A stretch of 64,000 bases of DNA from Apostichopus japonicus (taxonomy: Eukaryota > Echinodermata > Holothuroidea > Aspidochirotida > Stichopodidae), in assembly GCF_037975245.1 (NCBI RefSeq), contig NC_092562.1:7355001-7419000 (forward strand), in the 5' to 3' direction. Positions 24,301 to 31,590 of this stretch are shown here, piece after piece. The notes below the pieces were generated by a model. The model worked only from the letters and a program-made list of their open reading frames with translations, ran no database searches and had not been told where the DNA came from. Numbering within the stretch: the stretch's first letter is position 1; each line of letters begins with the position of its first letter. A program made the translations under genes and the position numbers.

Positions 24301-27300
24301 CAACGACCGGGGGAGCCAGTCGCTGAGGGTGCACAGTGTTAAAAGATTACCAGGGCATACTAGACACGGTAGAATGAGGTGCTAAGGTTGTGAGGAGACA
24401 GGTAAGCGAGGAGTGAAGTAAATATGTACATTCTACTTCTGATTGCACACTGGAAAATGGTATCTCTGTGCTTTACAAAATATATCCTTTAGAGGAAAGT
24501 GATGAACAACCTAAATTATGTCACAGAATCATTGAAGCACTGGCTGCACTCATGTTGTCCCAAGCAATTCCCAAAGAGACTGATTCCAATAATTTTCTCG
24601 TAAAAAACAATCTTGGTTTTCACAGTGTTCCAGAGTCAAATGAAATACCATGTGAGCTATGGGTTAAACGAGAGGTGCTGAGTGTACTAATGGGATTTGA
24701 TGACACTGAGATTGAAAGAGCCATATGTCTAAAGTTGGTCCCGGTCCCATCAATACTAGAAGACCACCTCCCATCCATGTGAGATTTTTTTGATATAGTG
24801 ACCGGGAGAAAGCTTTACGTGCAGCTCTCTCATGACTCAGAGGTAAAAGAGATCTGATAGAAAACCAATGTAAAATATGATGGATCAACAGAGAAACTGC
24901 TTCAGTAATTTGAGGTTACTGTACCAAAAAGAGGATGGACCTACATTGAGAACTTTTTTGTTGTCAAAGCAGGTGGGAATGTTTGAAGAGATATGAATTA
25001 TACTTTTCATTTGGACAGTGTGGTAAGTGTTTCTTTCTACAACATTTCTACAAAGAAATCTGGCAAGTCGGTATTTGGACCATAAATTACTACAAGGGTT
25101 ATGGAGAATTGACCAATATCAAAGACATGATTATGAATGTACCCTGCATTGTCCCGACACTGTGTTAACTCTTCCAAACGAAACTCAATTTTGAAGACTT
25201 AACTTTATATGGATATTCAGGGTAAACTATTTTGCATGCGTTCTATAAAAAATAAAAAAGCAGAGAAACAAAGAGTGATGTGTCTCTTAGTTAGCATTTA
25301 GAATGTAACAGACAAGAAAGCATTGAATAAAGAAGGTATTTCAATGATTTGCAAAGTGAACTAGAGATGATTCAGGCTCATAGAATCAAGGGTAATATGA
25401 TAAGGTCTCACTTGCAGTGGGTTGAAGGGAAAGAAAAATCATCAAAATTTTTCTTTAGCCTCGAAAAAAGACATCAAGCTAGTAAAGCAGTAAGATTATT
25501 GGTCATTTAACCAATGATATGAATGAGGATGTTTGGGATCACAAAAATATCCTGCATGAAGTGTACAAGTTTTATAGAGGATTGGTCAGCTCTAAGGATT
25601 CTAAAGATGTTAATGGAAGTTCTCTCATAATGTACCAAAGTTATCTGTTAGTGACTTCGCAGGCTTAAAAGTATATGAATGCTAAAAGAAGAAAAATATA
25701 TCTCCTGGATCTGATAGGTTCACAGTGCAGTTCTATAAGTTTTTTGGAGAGACAGGCTTTCTGGTGTGCTCCTATGGTAATGATAACTCTTTTATTGTAA
25801 TTACCCAGAGGTGTGGCGTGATCACCGTCATTACGAAGGATAAACCTAGGAATTACCTAAACAATTGGAGACCAATTTCTCTTCTTAAAGTAATCTTCAA
25901 GATTACTTCTTGTATTCCATAAAAATGTACTTGCTTCTTTAATTTTGCAAATCAGAGTGGTTTTCTTAAAAGTTGCTACATTAGCGACAGTATACGTAAA
26001 ATATACGATATTATGTTTAGTTAGCAGGCTCTCTATTTGCTAAGAAGCTTTTGACAGCTTTCCAGCTTTTATTATCAAGGTACTTTCTTCTCTTTTCAAG
26101 TTTGGTCTATCTATTCTTAAGTGGTTTGACACTTTTTACAACCAAGCCTTCTCGTCAGTCCCTGTGAATGGTTTCCTCACGGAAAGCTTCCCTGTTGAAT
26201 GAGGTTGCAGACATTGGGATCCATCATCACCCTATTTGTTTTTCCCATGTTATTAAATGTTATCATTTGTAACAATACCTCCATTTGTGGCAGTAGAATA
26301 GGTGGAGGACATGAGACTTAATTGGTTCAATACACTGATGACACAACCTTCTTTATTCATGCAGAGGAAGCATCATTTCGTAATCTTTTCAATTAACTCT
26401 AACTATTTGGGTTATTGTCTGGCTTGAAGATGAATGTAGAAAAGTCTATCTTTTAGTATCTGATCTTGGTGAGGGTCTTCCATGAGTACTAAAAGTGGTA
26501 ATAGAATTTGATGTAACTGTGGTGATGATTTTAAACTACAAGGCATTACTTTTAATGTATGTGTTTAGTATGATAAGTAAGAGTTACGAAAACGTTTTAG
26601 CAAAAATGAATAGCTTAATCAAGGTTTGGCTTAAGTGCAATTTAACTGTACTAAGTGGTATTACAGTTGTCAAGTCGCTAAGTCTCCCATTATTTAACTA
26701 TTACTGTAGACAATGGCATTACCAGGTGCTGACTTTATGACAAAGATCAACTCCTTACTTTTTAAATTTGCTTAGCATTATAAATCTGATCGTGTTTGTT
26801 ATTATCAGATAATCAAAGATTTTTCTTAAGGTGGTCTTAAAATGGTTGACTTTGTTAGCTACTGTTTAGGCTTAAAAATAAGTTTGTTATATGGTATAAA
26901 ATTTGATAATTTGTTTATGAAAGGCGTCTATTTTGATAAAGTTATCAGCTCTAAAGTTACCAACTCCTTCTGGAAAGAAATACTTGGGTTAACATATTCT
27001 AATTTACACAATGTGCTGGATTCTTTCAATGATGCACAGATTGCCTTAAGTCTTCCTATAGGAACAACAGCTTAATCTGGGTTGGGAATAAGCCAGTTTG
27101 TTATAGTCATTGGATTGATGTAGAAGTTAAATTTTGTTCATGACCTTGTGTCTCATAAAGGTGACTTCTTCACACTCAAGGAATTTGTTAATAATTGTCA
27201 GGATCCTACACACTTTTTAGAATACTATGGCATTGTAAAGTCCATTAAGTCTTTGAGGCCAAATTGACTTAGGAACCTACATGAATGTGCATTCAGACCG

Positions 27301-30300
27301 GTTAACTTTTATCTAAACATGTTGTTAAGAAGCAATCATCTGAGCAGCAAATCTGTGTACAAAAGGTTGATAGAACCTTTAAAACACCCAAACAAATCCA
27401 ATCTAAGGTAGTCAAAAGTATATTAACTTCAGGTGAGGAATGGTATTTATATTGCCTTATACCTTTTAAGTGTACCATGGAAATAAAACTCTGTTGGTTC
27501 CAATATCGGCTATTTCATAGGATTATTCCCTACAATATAAAGGTGGAAATTCAAAAGTATGCAACTTTTGTCTCATTTATATGCAAACCATTCAACACAT
27601 ATGTTTTTTATTGCTCCTATGCTCAAAAGTAATTGGTATTCCTACAAAATATCTTTAACCGAAATGATGTAAATATTAACCCATCAAATGCCAAAATTGC
27701 AAATTTGGTGGTGACTTGGCTCAGGTTTTGAATTTAATTCTTATTATAGTAAAAAATTACATTTTCTGTTGTAAAGGGCTGAATGTCATTCCTTCAGTGG
27801 CCAGCTTTCTTAACTTTTCTTCAGGATTATTTTAGACTGTGGGAGTATATCTTTATTGAAAACTTGGTTTATGATGTGTGGGTGTGGTGTTGGTTTCCCT
27901 AGCTTTCAGAAATTTCAAAATACATAAAAAATATGTGTGTTCATTATACCTCTTCTACCGTGCAAGCAGTTATTTTCAATATAGATATTTTTCCATTTTT
28001 CCTTTTATTTAAAGCCAACTTACATGATCCCTATCAACATCTGAGTAATAACCAAAGCTTCAGGTACATGGATTATTGTATAGATGTTTAACAATTTCTG
28101 TATCAAACAAAACATATTTTAACATTTAAAGACATACTATCTACATTTTACTATCAACATTTACTACAGGGATGCAAGCAGGCTTTGCCCCTAGGGCCTG
28201 AATATTTGCAAGAATATTTTGCCAAAATATCCCTCCCAGATCACCAGAAATGGAACTTCCCAGGCCTTGTATGTTGCATCTGAATTTTATTCTTATCTGA
28301 ACTTTATTTTGAGATATCAAGTTTTAGAAATTTACACTTCCAAAAAATACTATAAAAAATACAATAAGAAAATGAGAAACAACACCATAAGATTAAAACA
28401 AACATAACTGGATAATGGTCACATGTTTGATACTTTAACCTTAAACAGCACTTTCGGTAAGGTGAAATATGCCTAAGTACCCCAGAAGTCTCATTCTGAA
28501 TTGCCAGGCCAGGAAATGAACTTTAGGAACTTTTCCGGGACATCTATGTTTCGTATGTAGGGCCTAGTCCGAGAGGAAATTTCCGGAATTATCTCCGTTT
28601 TTGAGTCACTTCCAAAGAAAGCCACAAATTTTAATATTTTTCCCTACTCTAATGATACTAAAATACTTTAAAATCATGGGAAACTTAAGAAAATATCACT
28701 GCAATACTGTTGGGAACTTTATGAAAAACCAGAGAAAAATTGCGGTATAGGCTCTAATTTGCATATGCTACAGTGTTGTTAGGATAATTAGCAGAAAAAG
28801 CTCATGCCTGTTTCAACTGGGACGGAAAGATCGTGTGGAGCCGGAACTAAATTTCAAAATTGGAAAAAAGCCAGAATTCTGGGTATTGCCGGAATTCTGG
28901 CATCCCTGTTACTAATATAAAAGTACCAAGTACAATTGTAAGGTTCATTCGATAATTTAATTCTACCTGATGAATGTTTTTTCTAACAAAGACAATTAAG
29001 TGAAGACCCTACGATTTTAGTAATTTAGCAACTTTTCTGAGAAATGACATTCTGCCATCACTAGCCAAATGATGAAGTCGTTGGCTTTGAGTACAGCGTT
29101 TCTGTATGTTGCCGTGTTGATGTGTCAATATAAATATGAAATTGTTTGCAAAAAATCACCTACAGTGTGTGAATAATAATAAAAATTATGTGCAAACACC
29201 CAAAAGAATCATGCATGAAATGTTTGGCCACCTCTTGTATATTTGTATTTTGACACGAAACTTTCTTTCTTCCCTTGTTTGTGTTACTAAACCAAATTCT
29301 ATCCTAACATTGTAAGTGTATGTCACAATGAAGCCTAGCCACCTCGCAGATTTCATATGCTTCGTTAGTGATTTTTGTTCTTTTTTACCACAATGGCAAT
29401 GAATAATGACTTGTTTCTTATCACCTCAGCTCTAAAAGACCCTTATCACTAATTCTTGGATTTTAAAAATCCAAAACTCAGAGTATCGTGGTTACAACTT
29501 GTTACTTTTTTTCCGTAACTTGAGGGGCTCTGTCTGCTCCTTAAACATGCAATGTGTTTTGTCTTTTTTTTGTTCTGATTATCAAATGAGGCAGTTGAAA
29601 TTCCCATTATGAGAAAATCCAGAGTGTTATAATCATGGAAACTAAATATTTGATACATTACTCCTTCAAGAGAAATTGATGAGAAAAGTCTGCAGTATTT
29701 TACTCTACAAAACTGGTACTGTGAAGCCCATGGCATAGGACCATCAAAACACAGACCTATAGACCTTCAGGATAGATACTCATCATGCTTAGTTTGGACT
29801 ATGGAAATCAATCTCTCTTGACAAACTTCAATAACTGCAAACATTTTCTGACGTTTGGAGAAAAACAGCTTTACTTGCGACTCAAGATGTTGTCACTTCC
29901 AAAAGACACTCCACTTAGCTCTGAAGTCAGTCCAAGAAACATTTGCAGGAACTGCAATGACCTCTATGAGTTTAATAAAATCTCAGATTATTCCCTACAC
30001 TGTTAACCAAGCTGACTTTAACAGAATTTATTTAACAGACAAAAGTTGCCTGCACACTGTGGGAAGTCAAGCAAAAGTTTCAGGCTAGCATTCTATTGGA
30101 CAAGAAACTTACCCTAGGCCCTTGGAAAGTGGAAACATATCAATACTTAGATAGAAACACTGTAGTTCCCTTTAGCCACCTTAAAAGGCTTAAAGGGGAT
30201 ACTTCGAGATACCCTGGTCCGTAAAATAGGTAAGAACATTCTTACAAAACAATTATTTGGAAGATATAAATGCTGCCAATGAAGGCATATTTCTTACGAA

Positions 30301-31590
30301 GAGAACTATCTTTTTAAATGCTCATGACCAAAGAGCCGCCGTTACTTAAAAACTGACATATATTCCACAAAACGAAACCTGTGACATGAAAAATGCACTA
30401 ATGAAACATTGGACCTGAAGAGATGGACCCGCTGGATTACAAACTTCCCCAACTGATTATTGCTTACAAAAGAGCACCTGCAGACAGTTTAAATCACTGT
30501 TTACTTGGGGTTCTATCTTACCACAATAGTTGCTTTTGCAGTCAGAATTGACTGATGTTAGTTTTGAAAATAACTGCCTTCTGAGGGTTCATATAGCATT
30601 TGTGGCAACAATCCAAGTAATTACATGTTTGCTTGTCACATATAAACTAGAGCAATAATACAGGTACTTACGAAACATACTGGAATGACCTAGTCTGCTT
30701 GCCAGATCCAAATATTGTTATTGGTTCTCCCTTGAGAGACTGGATGATGAAATTGCTGACCACTCGACCATCGTTCATGTGCATTCTGGGACCAAAGGTG
30801 TTGAATATTCTAGCTACTCGCACTTCAACATTTTCCTAGAGTGACAGTGAAACATAAGTGAGACAGAAGTATGTTAACATTAACTCAGTATCTTCAAAAT
30901 ATAAATATAAATATATAAATATAAGAGTGACAGCATGATGATCCAAAAACTCACAAACACTGAAGTAGTGACGAAACTTCAATTGAGTCAATGAAAAGTG
31001 GTTGCTAAAACTTACTAAATTGCAATAACTGCTTCTCTTATCAAAAGTGTTGCCCAATATCTTCTTTGCTTCAATTTTCTCATAATTTCCCAGTCAATTG
31101 TATGTTCATTGATGCCAATAATTCTTTGTTCATTCACTGTTTATAATTTCCTAGTTACTCTTTTTGTCATTTTGCATATATATTCTAGTAGCGATTGGAG
31201 CAGGAAGCTGACTGTAAACATTCTTAAGTTTTCCAAGCCATAAATACCTGGCCTAGGAACTTAAATTGAATAATAAATTCACTACCATTGTTCACTGCTT
31301 GCAGATACATTTCTATGCAGGAGACAAACAGACAGGTACCCAGAAGGAAAGTGTTTATCCTTTTTCAACACTATTTTGTAGCCTGATGGAATAAAAAAAA
31401 AGATGCAATGACCAGCTAATGAGAGCATACATGAATTGTTACAATTTGCATTTATAAGGAACATATACCTGCTTTGCATATGCATAACACATTGTCTCTG
31501 CTACTCTCTTGCCTTCATCATAGCAAGCTCTGGGTCCTATAGGATTAACATGTCCCCAATATTCTTCATTCTGAGGATGTTCTTGTGGGT
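283..31590 (-). CDS. UXS1: UDP-glucuronate decarboxylase, C-terminal half (six exons, 5' part not seen)
   Basis: This is a split host gene. The enzyme converts UDP-glucuronate to UDP-xylose with bound NAD+, normally in the ER/Golgi lumen, and supplies xylose for the proteoglycan linker. Six exons were read on the minus strand; joined in phase they give 587 coding nt ending in TGA at 283-285. The peptide matches the family closely, with signatures such as [19 protein letters not shown] (containing the SDR catalytic Y-x3-K), [25 protein letters not shown] and [14 protein letters not shown]. It ends about 18 residues earlier than the human protein, as shorter invertebrate forms do. The N-terminal membrane anchor and the GxxGxxG NAD site are missing from the window; I searched 31.6-64 kb by eye without finding them. 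All introns carry transposons. Nothing suggests a pseudogene: there is no stop or frameshift in any exon. Confidence 0.95.
361..1599. other. Intronic DNA without recognised features
   Basis: This is the part of the last UXS1 intron before DIRS B begins. It is AT-rich single-copy-looking sequence. I see no coding potential or repeat structure. Confidence 0.5.
1600..1745. repeat. DIRS B left inverted terminal repeat
   Basis: It starts near AAACTTACTGG and contains GCTTACCTGTCTCCTC. It is the imperfect reverse complement of 7683-7847 and resembles the left edge of DIRS A at 14736. Confidence 0.75.
2021..2590. mobile_element. Long-palindrome MITE with TTAA target duplication
   Basis: The ends are AGGATTGGTTCAG and CTGAACCAATCCT, flanked by TTAA at 2017-2020 and 2591-2594. 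The inverted similarity extends far inwards: GTGATGTCACATCCTCAC near 2190 and GTGAGGATGTGACATCAC near 2415 are reverse complements. It has no coding capacity. A TTAA duplication with a purine-rich tip fits a Kolobok-like family better than piggyBac (whose tips are CCC); this is inferred. Confidence 0.75.
2805..2898. repeat. DIRS B internal complementary region
   Basis: It contains GAGAGGTAAGCTCGTCACTC followed by TATTTACTTTGCTCCTCGC. The first part is the complement of the left edge and the second of the right edge. This joined copy is what DIRS elements are thought to use as a template for circular intermediates. Confidence 0.7.
2965..3468 (-). pseudogene. DIRS B tyrosine recombinase remnant
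   Basis: The 3201-3468 part encodes the N-terminal SAM-like region ([20 protein letters not shown], then [11 protein letters not shown]). About 3052-3120 continues with a [15 protein letters not shown] segment. About 2965-3040, in another frame, gives [20 protein letters not shown], which aligns with the last block of the DIRS A recombinase including the region of the nucleophilic Tyr. The middle block with the HxxR motif is deleted, so it cannot be active. Confidence 0.75.
3530..3902 (-). pseudogene. DIRS B RNase H domain
   Basis: The translation contains [20 protein letters not shown], then [20 protein letters not shown] and [14 protein letters not shown]. This is the characteristic DIRS RNase H and linker signature (FTDNTTVVAYVN, IAGKxNVxADxLSRG, GRPLIDLFA). 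It is broken downstream by a frameshift. Confidence 0.8.
4157..4880 (-). pseudogene. DIRS B reverse transcriptase domain
   Basis: Two overlapping frames carry RT motifs. One has [19 protein letters not shown]. The other has [13 protein letters not shown] followed by [16 protein letters not shown] and [15 protein letters not shown] is the DIRS version of the YxDD catalytic motif. A frameshift separates the two halves. The domain is cut near 4897 by a later MITE. Confidence 0.8.
4897..5480. mobile_element. TAGTGTTTACA-type MITE, right end lost
   Basis: The left tip TAGTGTTTACA and interior words (ATCGGGAACC, TATCCGGGTACCC, ACATATTGGATGCTATA, GTAGTATCGCGTC) match the fuller copy at 53819-54706 in the same order. 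The last 25-30 bp, including the inverted tip, are missing. It carries no coding sequence and interrupts DIRS B between gag and reverse transcriptase. Confidence 0.75.
5540..7060 (-). pseudogene. DIRS B gag-like region
   Basis: No long frame survives. The nucleotide sequence around 6200-6430 (GGCAAATTGGTC, then TGATGGTATCTCATGAGGAC) aligns with the DIRS A gag at about 19318-19490 (GCAAACTGGTCG, TGATGGTAACGCATCAGGAC), in the same orientation and at the same place relative to the reverse transcriptase. Plus-strand frames in this stretch are antisense artefacts. Confidence 0.6.
7683..7847. repeat. DIRS B right inverted terminal repeat
   Basis: It contains GGAGACGGGTAAGCGAGG and ends GCGAAGTAAAT. 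It is the reverse complement of the left edge and a relative of 24291-24426. Transcription of the element would start near here. Confidence 0.7.
9225..10015. repeat. Inverted array of degenerate 20-30 bp repeats
   Basis: The right half repeats units close to GGGTCCAAAAAAATTGAGTC with C runs. The left half has the complementary form (GACCAAATTTTTTT, GACCCATAATTTTTTGGACC). The edges are also inverted: CTACGTTCCGACAATTG on the left, and AATTGTCGGAACTT plus two GACGTCGGAACATAG copies on the right. The whole looks like one MITE-sized unit made of an expanded repeat. Minus-strand frames here are low-complexity artefacts. Confidence 0.7.
10190..10715. repeat. Fragment of the GCAACCC-type MITE
   Basis: About 500 bp match, in reverse orientation, the interior of the element at 49451-50646. 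Shared words include TGGATCTTTATTGGAATAAA, ATGACCATGTACTGTACATG and CCCGCCATCTGGACGCC with small differences. Neither terminal repeat is present. Confidence 0.75.
11735..11838 (-). CDS. UXS1: UXS1 exon, [14 protein letters not shown]
   Basis: The exon is 104 nt with acceptor CTTGCAG and donor GTGAGTAC. After the split Gly it encodes 34 residues ending KHLKWEPI. The DDPxRRKPDIxKAK motif is diagnostic of the UXS family. It lies just outside the right end (11690) of the 3.6-kb inverted-repeat element. Confidence 0.95.
12195..12565. mobile_element. hAT-like MITE (CAGTGGCGTAGGA tips), 371 bp
   Basis: The ends are CAGTGGCGTAGGAGGG and CCGGTTCCTACGCCCTTG, flanked by ATTTG at 12190-12194 and 12566-12570. 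Subterminal G/C runs are typical of this group. It has no coding capacity and lies in the intron just downstream of a UXS1 exon. Confidence 0.8.
12958..13015 (-). CDS. UXS1: UXS1 exon, [12 protein letters not shown]
   Basis: The exon is 58 nt with acceptor AATTTAG and donor GTGAGTT. It encodes [19 protein letters not shown] plus one base of a Gly codon. It corresponds to the GNPEEHTILEFA block of vertebrate UXS1. Confidence 0.94.
13300..13360 (-). CDS. UXS1: UXS1 exon, [12 protein letters not shown]
   Basis: The exon is 61 nt with acceptor AATACAG and donor GTAAGTAC. One base completes the Ser codon, then 20 residues follow ([20 protein letters not shown]). It is separated from the preceding exon by a 17.3-kb intron that holds DIRS A, a LINE and several MITEs. 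Phase and family order agree. Confidence 0.95.
13361..14735. other. Intronic DNA, no firm features
   Basis: This is UXS1 intron sequence before DIRS A. Near 14340-14440 GGTCCAGGAGCCAC and GTGGCTCCT form a small hairpin and GGGACCAGGAGTCAG repeats the theme. I see no coding sequence. Confidence 0.4.
14769..14890. repeat. DIRS A left inverted terminal repeat
   Basis: It contains GCTTACCTGTCTCCTCACAA, CCCTGGTAATCTTTTAACAC and CTCAGCGACCGGCTCCCC. It is the reverse complement of 24291-24407 with a few mismatches. The element edge itself is near AAACTTACTGG at 14736. Confidence 0.88.
15321..15419. repeat. DIRS A internal complementary region
   Basis: GGAGACAGGTAAGCTCGTCA and ATAAACCAGTAAGT complement the left edge. 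ATTTACTTCGCTCCTCGC and TTACCTGTCTCC complement the right edge. The two parts meet around 15367, which marks the expected circle junction and hence the outer edges of the element. Confidence 0.85.
15420..16540 (-). pseudogene. DIRS A tyrosine recombinase
   Basis: It is spread over several frames. The N-terminal SAM-like part (about 16357-16540) includes [20 protein letters not shown] and [10 protein letters not shown]. The middle lies at 15796-16053. The catalytic end (about 15430-15749) contains [20 protein letters not shown], then [19 protein letters not shown]. It aligns with the HxxR ... W ... Y block of DIRS recombinases, but the usual His before xxR is Tyr here (AYGIR). Frameshifts near 15780 and 16100 also inactivate it. 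Confidence 0.82.
16700..17183 (-). pseudogene. DIRS A RNase H domain
   Basis: Two frames carry it: [19 protein letters not shown], then [20 protein letters not shown] and [20 protein letters not shown]. The following [14 protein letters not shown] leads into the recombinase. I see no DAM methyltransferase domain between RNase H and recombinase. Confidence 0.85.
17200..17870 (-). pseudogene. DIRS A reverse transcriptase (5' part beyond the LTR insertion)
   Basis: Frame one has [20 protein letters not shown] and [21 protein letters not shown] shift near 17600 leads to [36 protein letters not shown] and [11 protein letters not shown]. These are the fingers and palm motifs of DIRS reverse transcriptase, with the catalytic pair in YLDDW. 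The pre-RT sequence continues across the solo [20 protein letters not shown] is split between 19141 and 17870. Confidence 0.88.
17871..19140. mobile_element. Solo LTR (1270 bp) with GTAT target duplication
   Basis: It begins TGTTACGAGGGCCC and ends CCAACGTAACA, giving a TG...CA structure with a TGTTACG/CGTAACA inverted tip. GTAT occurs on both sides (17867-17870 and 19141-19144), and the DIRS A reading frame resumes exactly once one copy is removed. A TATA-like CGTATAAAAACCGG lies near 18385, suggesting plus-strand transcription. There is no internal region. The superfamily is not proven; a 4-5 bp duplication suits Gypsy-type integrases. The 146-residue open frame at 18568-19008 has no recognisable domain. 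Confidence 0.88.
19141..19640 (-). pseudogene. DIRS A gag C-terminal part and gag-pol linker
   Basis: The minus-strand translation includes [20 protein letters not shown], then [35 protein letters not shown] and finally [13 protein letters not shown] at the LTR junction. This is DIRS ORF1-like sequence running into the conserved WxLxTIxxGY start of the reverse transcriptase. It is separated from the rest of gag by a LINE insertion. Confidence 0.75.
19640..20780 (+). mobile_element. 5'-truncated L2/CR1-like LINE, 3' end
   Basis: The plus-strand frames at 19722-19919 and 19960-20256 carry the C-terminus of a non-LTR reverse transcriptase: [70 protein letters not shown] and [17 protein letters not shown] stop and frameshift separate them. 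A 3' UTR follows, ending GTAAAGCGCTTTGAGCAGC, GCGCTATATAAATTTTACTT and an imperfect TTATTA-type tail, as in L2/CR1-like families. It is inserted antisense into DIRS A gag. Confidence 0.88.
20784..21967 (-). pseudogene. DIRS A ORF1 (gag-like), N-terminal part
   Basis: A likely start is the Met at 21965-21967, [20 protein letters not shown], a basic N-terminus. Then comes a proline/charged region with tandem repeats (about 21475-21800), and an acidic segment near [17 protein letters not shown]. The block [20 protein letters not shown] and [16 protein letters not shown] is typical of DIRS ORF1. Several frameshifts break it. The gene continues at 19640 after the LINE. The large plus-strand frame over this region is antisense. 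Confidence 0.78.
21475..21800. repeat. About 105-bp tandem repeat inside DIRS A gag
   Basis: Three units share TCTGGGGACC (starts 21518, 21624, 21729; spacing 106 and 105) and CCGGCTTCGGGACC-like blocks. The period is close to 35 codons, so the repeat encodes a repeated gag segment (minus-strand SPERG...GQG...PEP-type). The 106 spacing marks a frameshift. Confidence 0.75.
23085..23305 (-). mobile_element. tRNA-derived SINE
   Basis: On the minus strand the head reads GTTAGCTCAGTGGTTAACGC (A box) and, about 35 bases on, CCCCGGTTCGAGTCACTCC (B box), as in a tRNA gene. The rest of the cloverleaf is poor: there is no good acceptor stem or standard anticodon loop. A body with GCTTGCGGCCTTGATAAGCC and a tail of TATATACATACATAC follow. 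This is the structure of a pol III SINE, not a functional tRNA. Confidence 0.72.
23306..23346. repeat. Short tandem duplication
   Basis: TAGTAGTGTTACTACAACAA occurs twice in a row. Each unit is itself a near palindrome (TAGTGTTACTA). Confidence 0.7.
23800..24193. mobile_element. hAT-type MITE (CAGGGTTGTCCAACC tips), 394 bp
   Basis: The ends are CAGGGTTGTCCAACC and GGTTGGACAACCCTG. The flanking octamers are ATGTACAG (23792-23799) and ATGTATAG (24194-24201), an 8-bp duplication with one change. GGCCCGCGGGCC near the right end is typical of this hAT group. It is nested in the DIRS A leader. Confidence 0.88.
24291..24426. repeat. DIRS A right inverted terminal repeat
   Basis: It contains GAGAAGGGCAACGACCGGGG, GTGTTAAAAGATTACCAGGG and GAGGAGACAGGTAAGC. 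It is the reverse complement of 14769-14890. The edge is near GAAGTAAATATG at 24426, as predicted by the internal complementary region. Confidence 0.88.
24430..25170 (+). pseudogene. Unrecognised broken coding region
   Basis: An open frame at 24468-24782 gives 104 residues with a natural-looking composition (for example [51 protein letters not shown]). After its stop the same frame continues with coding-like stretches ([38 protein letters not shown]) interrupted by stops. I do not recognise the family. It directly abuts the right edge of DIRS A and precedes a LINE, so it could be LINE ORF1 or another element's gene. Confidence 0.4.
25200..27870 (+). mobile_element. L1/Tx1-like LINE ORF2 relic (copy 1)
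   Basis: No frame is intact, but motifs follow in order on the plus strand. About 25400 gives [19 protein letters not shown]. About 25690 gives [16 protein letters not shown]. About 25850 gives [13 protein letters not shown]. About 26200 gives a degraded GCRQGDPLSPYLF block. About 26325 gives QYTDDTTFF, the YxDD site. About 27120-27270 gives [20 protein letters not shown] and [15 protein letters not shown], a C-terminal region shared by L1/Tx1-like proteins. The endonuclease is absent or unrecognisable. Confidence 0.78.
28167..28908. mobile_element. CAGGGATGCAAG-type MITE with 6-bp duplication
   Basis: The ends are CAGGGATGCAAGCAGG and CCGGAATTCTGGCATCCCTG, flanked by TTACTA at 28161-28166 and 28909-28914. 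It is 742 bp with no coding sequence. The tip is hAT-like, but the duplication is 6 bp rather than 8. Confidence 0.82.
28909..30671. other. Intronic DNA with weak coding-like traces
   Basis: This is UXS1 intron. Between 29785 and 30090 two overlapping plus-strand frames read like decayed coding sequence but match nothing I know. The rest shows no structure. Confidence 0.35.
30672..30835 (-). CDS. UXS1: UXS1 exon, [10 protein letters not shown] region
   Basis: The exon is 164 nt with acceptor CTCTAG and donor GTAAGTAC. It encodes 54 residues plus two bases of a Ser codon: [18 protein letters not shown], then [11 protein letters not shown] and [12 protein letters not shown]. This is the most conserved block of the UXS family and forms part of the UDP-sugar pocket. 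It joins the 31469-31590 exon in phase 0 across a 633-bp intron. Confidence 0.95.
31469..31590 (-). CDS. UXS1: UXS1 exon with catalytic YxxxK
   Basis: The exon is 122 nt with acceptor TTTTTTAG and donor GTATATG. After a split codon it encodes 40 residues, [18 protein letters not shown] and onwards to [14 protein letters not shown] holds the Tyr and Lys of the SDR active site. It begins in phase 2 (two bases completing a codon), so the preceding exon should end in one base of an Asp codon after the conserved EVYG. Confidence 0.95.

Larger units (their letters stand above)
14736..24426 (-). mobile_element. DIRS-type retrotransposon interrupted by later insertions (DIRS A)
   Basis: The left edge (14769-14890) is a near-exact inverted copy of the right edge (24291-24407). 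An internal complementary region lies at 15321-15419. Reading right to left are gag (from about 21967), reverse transcriptase, RNase H and tyrosine recombinase. After subtracting the solo LTR (17871-19140), LINE fragment (about 19640-20780), hAT-like element (about 22083-23758) and MITE (23800-24193), about 5.2 kb of DIRS remains, a normal length. Frameshifts split the pol region, so it is dead. The edges are much better preserved than in DIRS B, suggesting a younger insertion. Confidence 0.88.
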
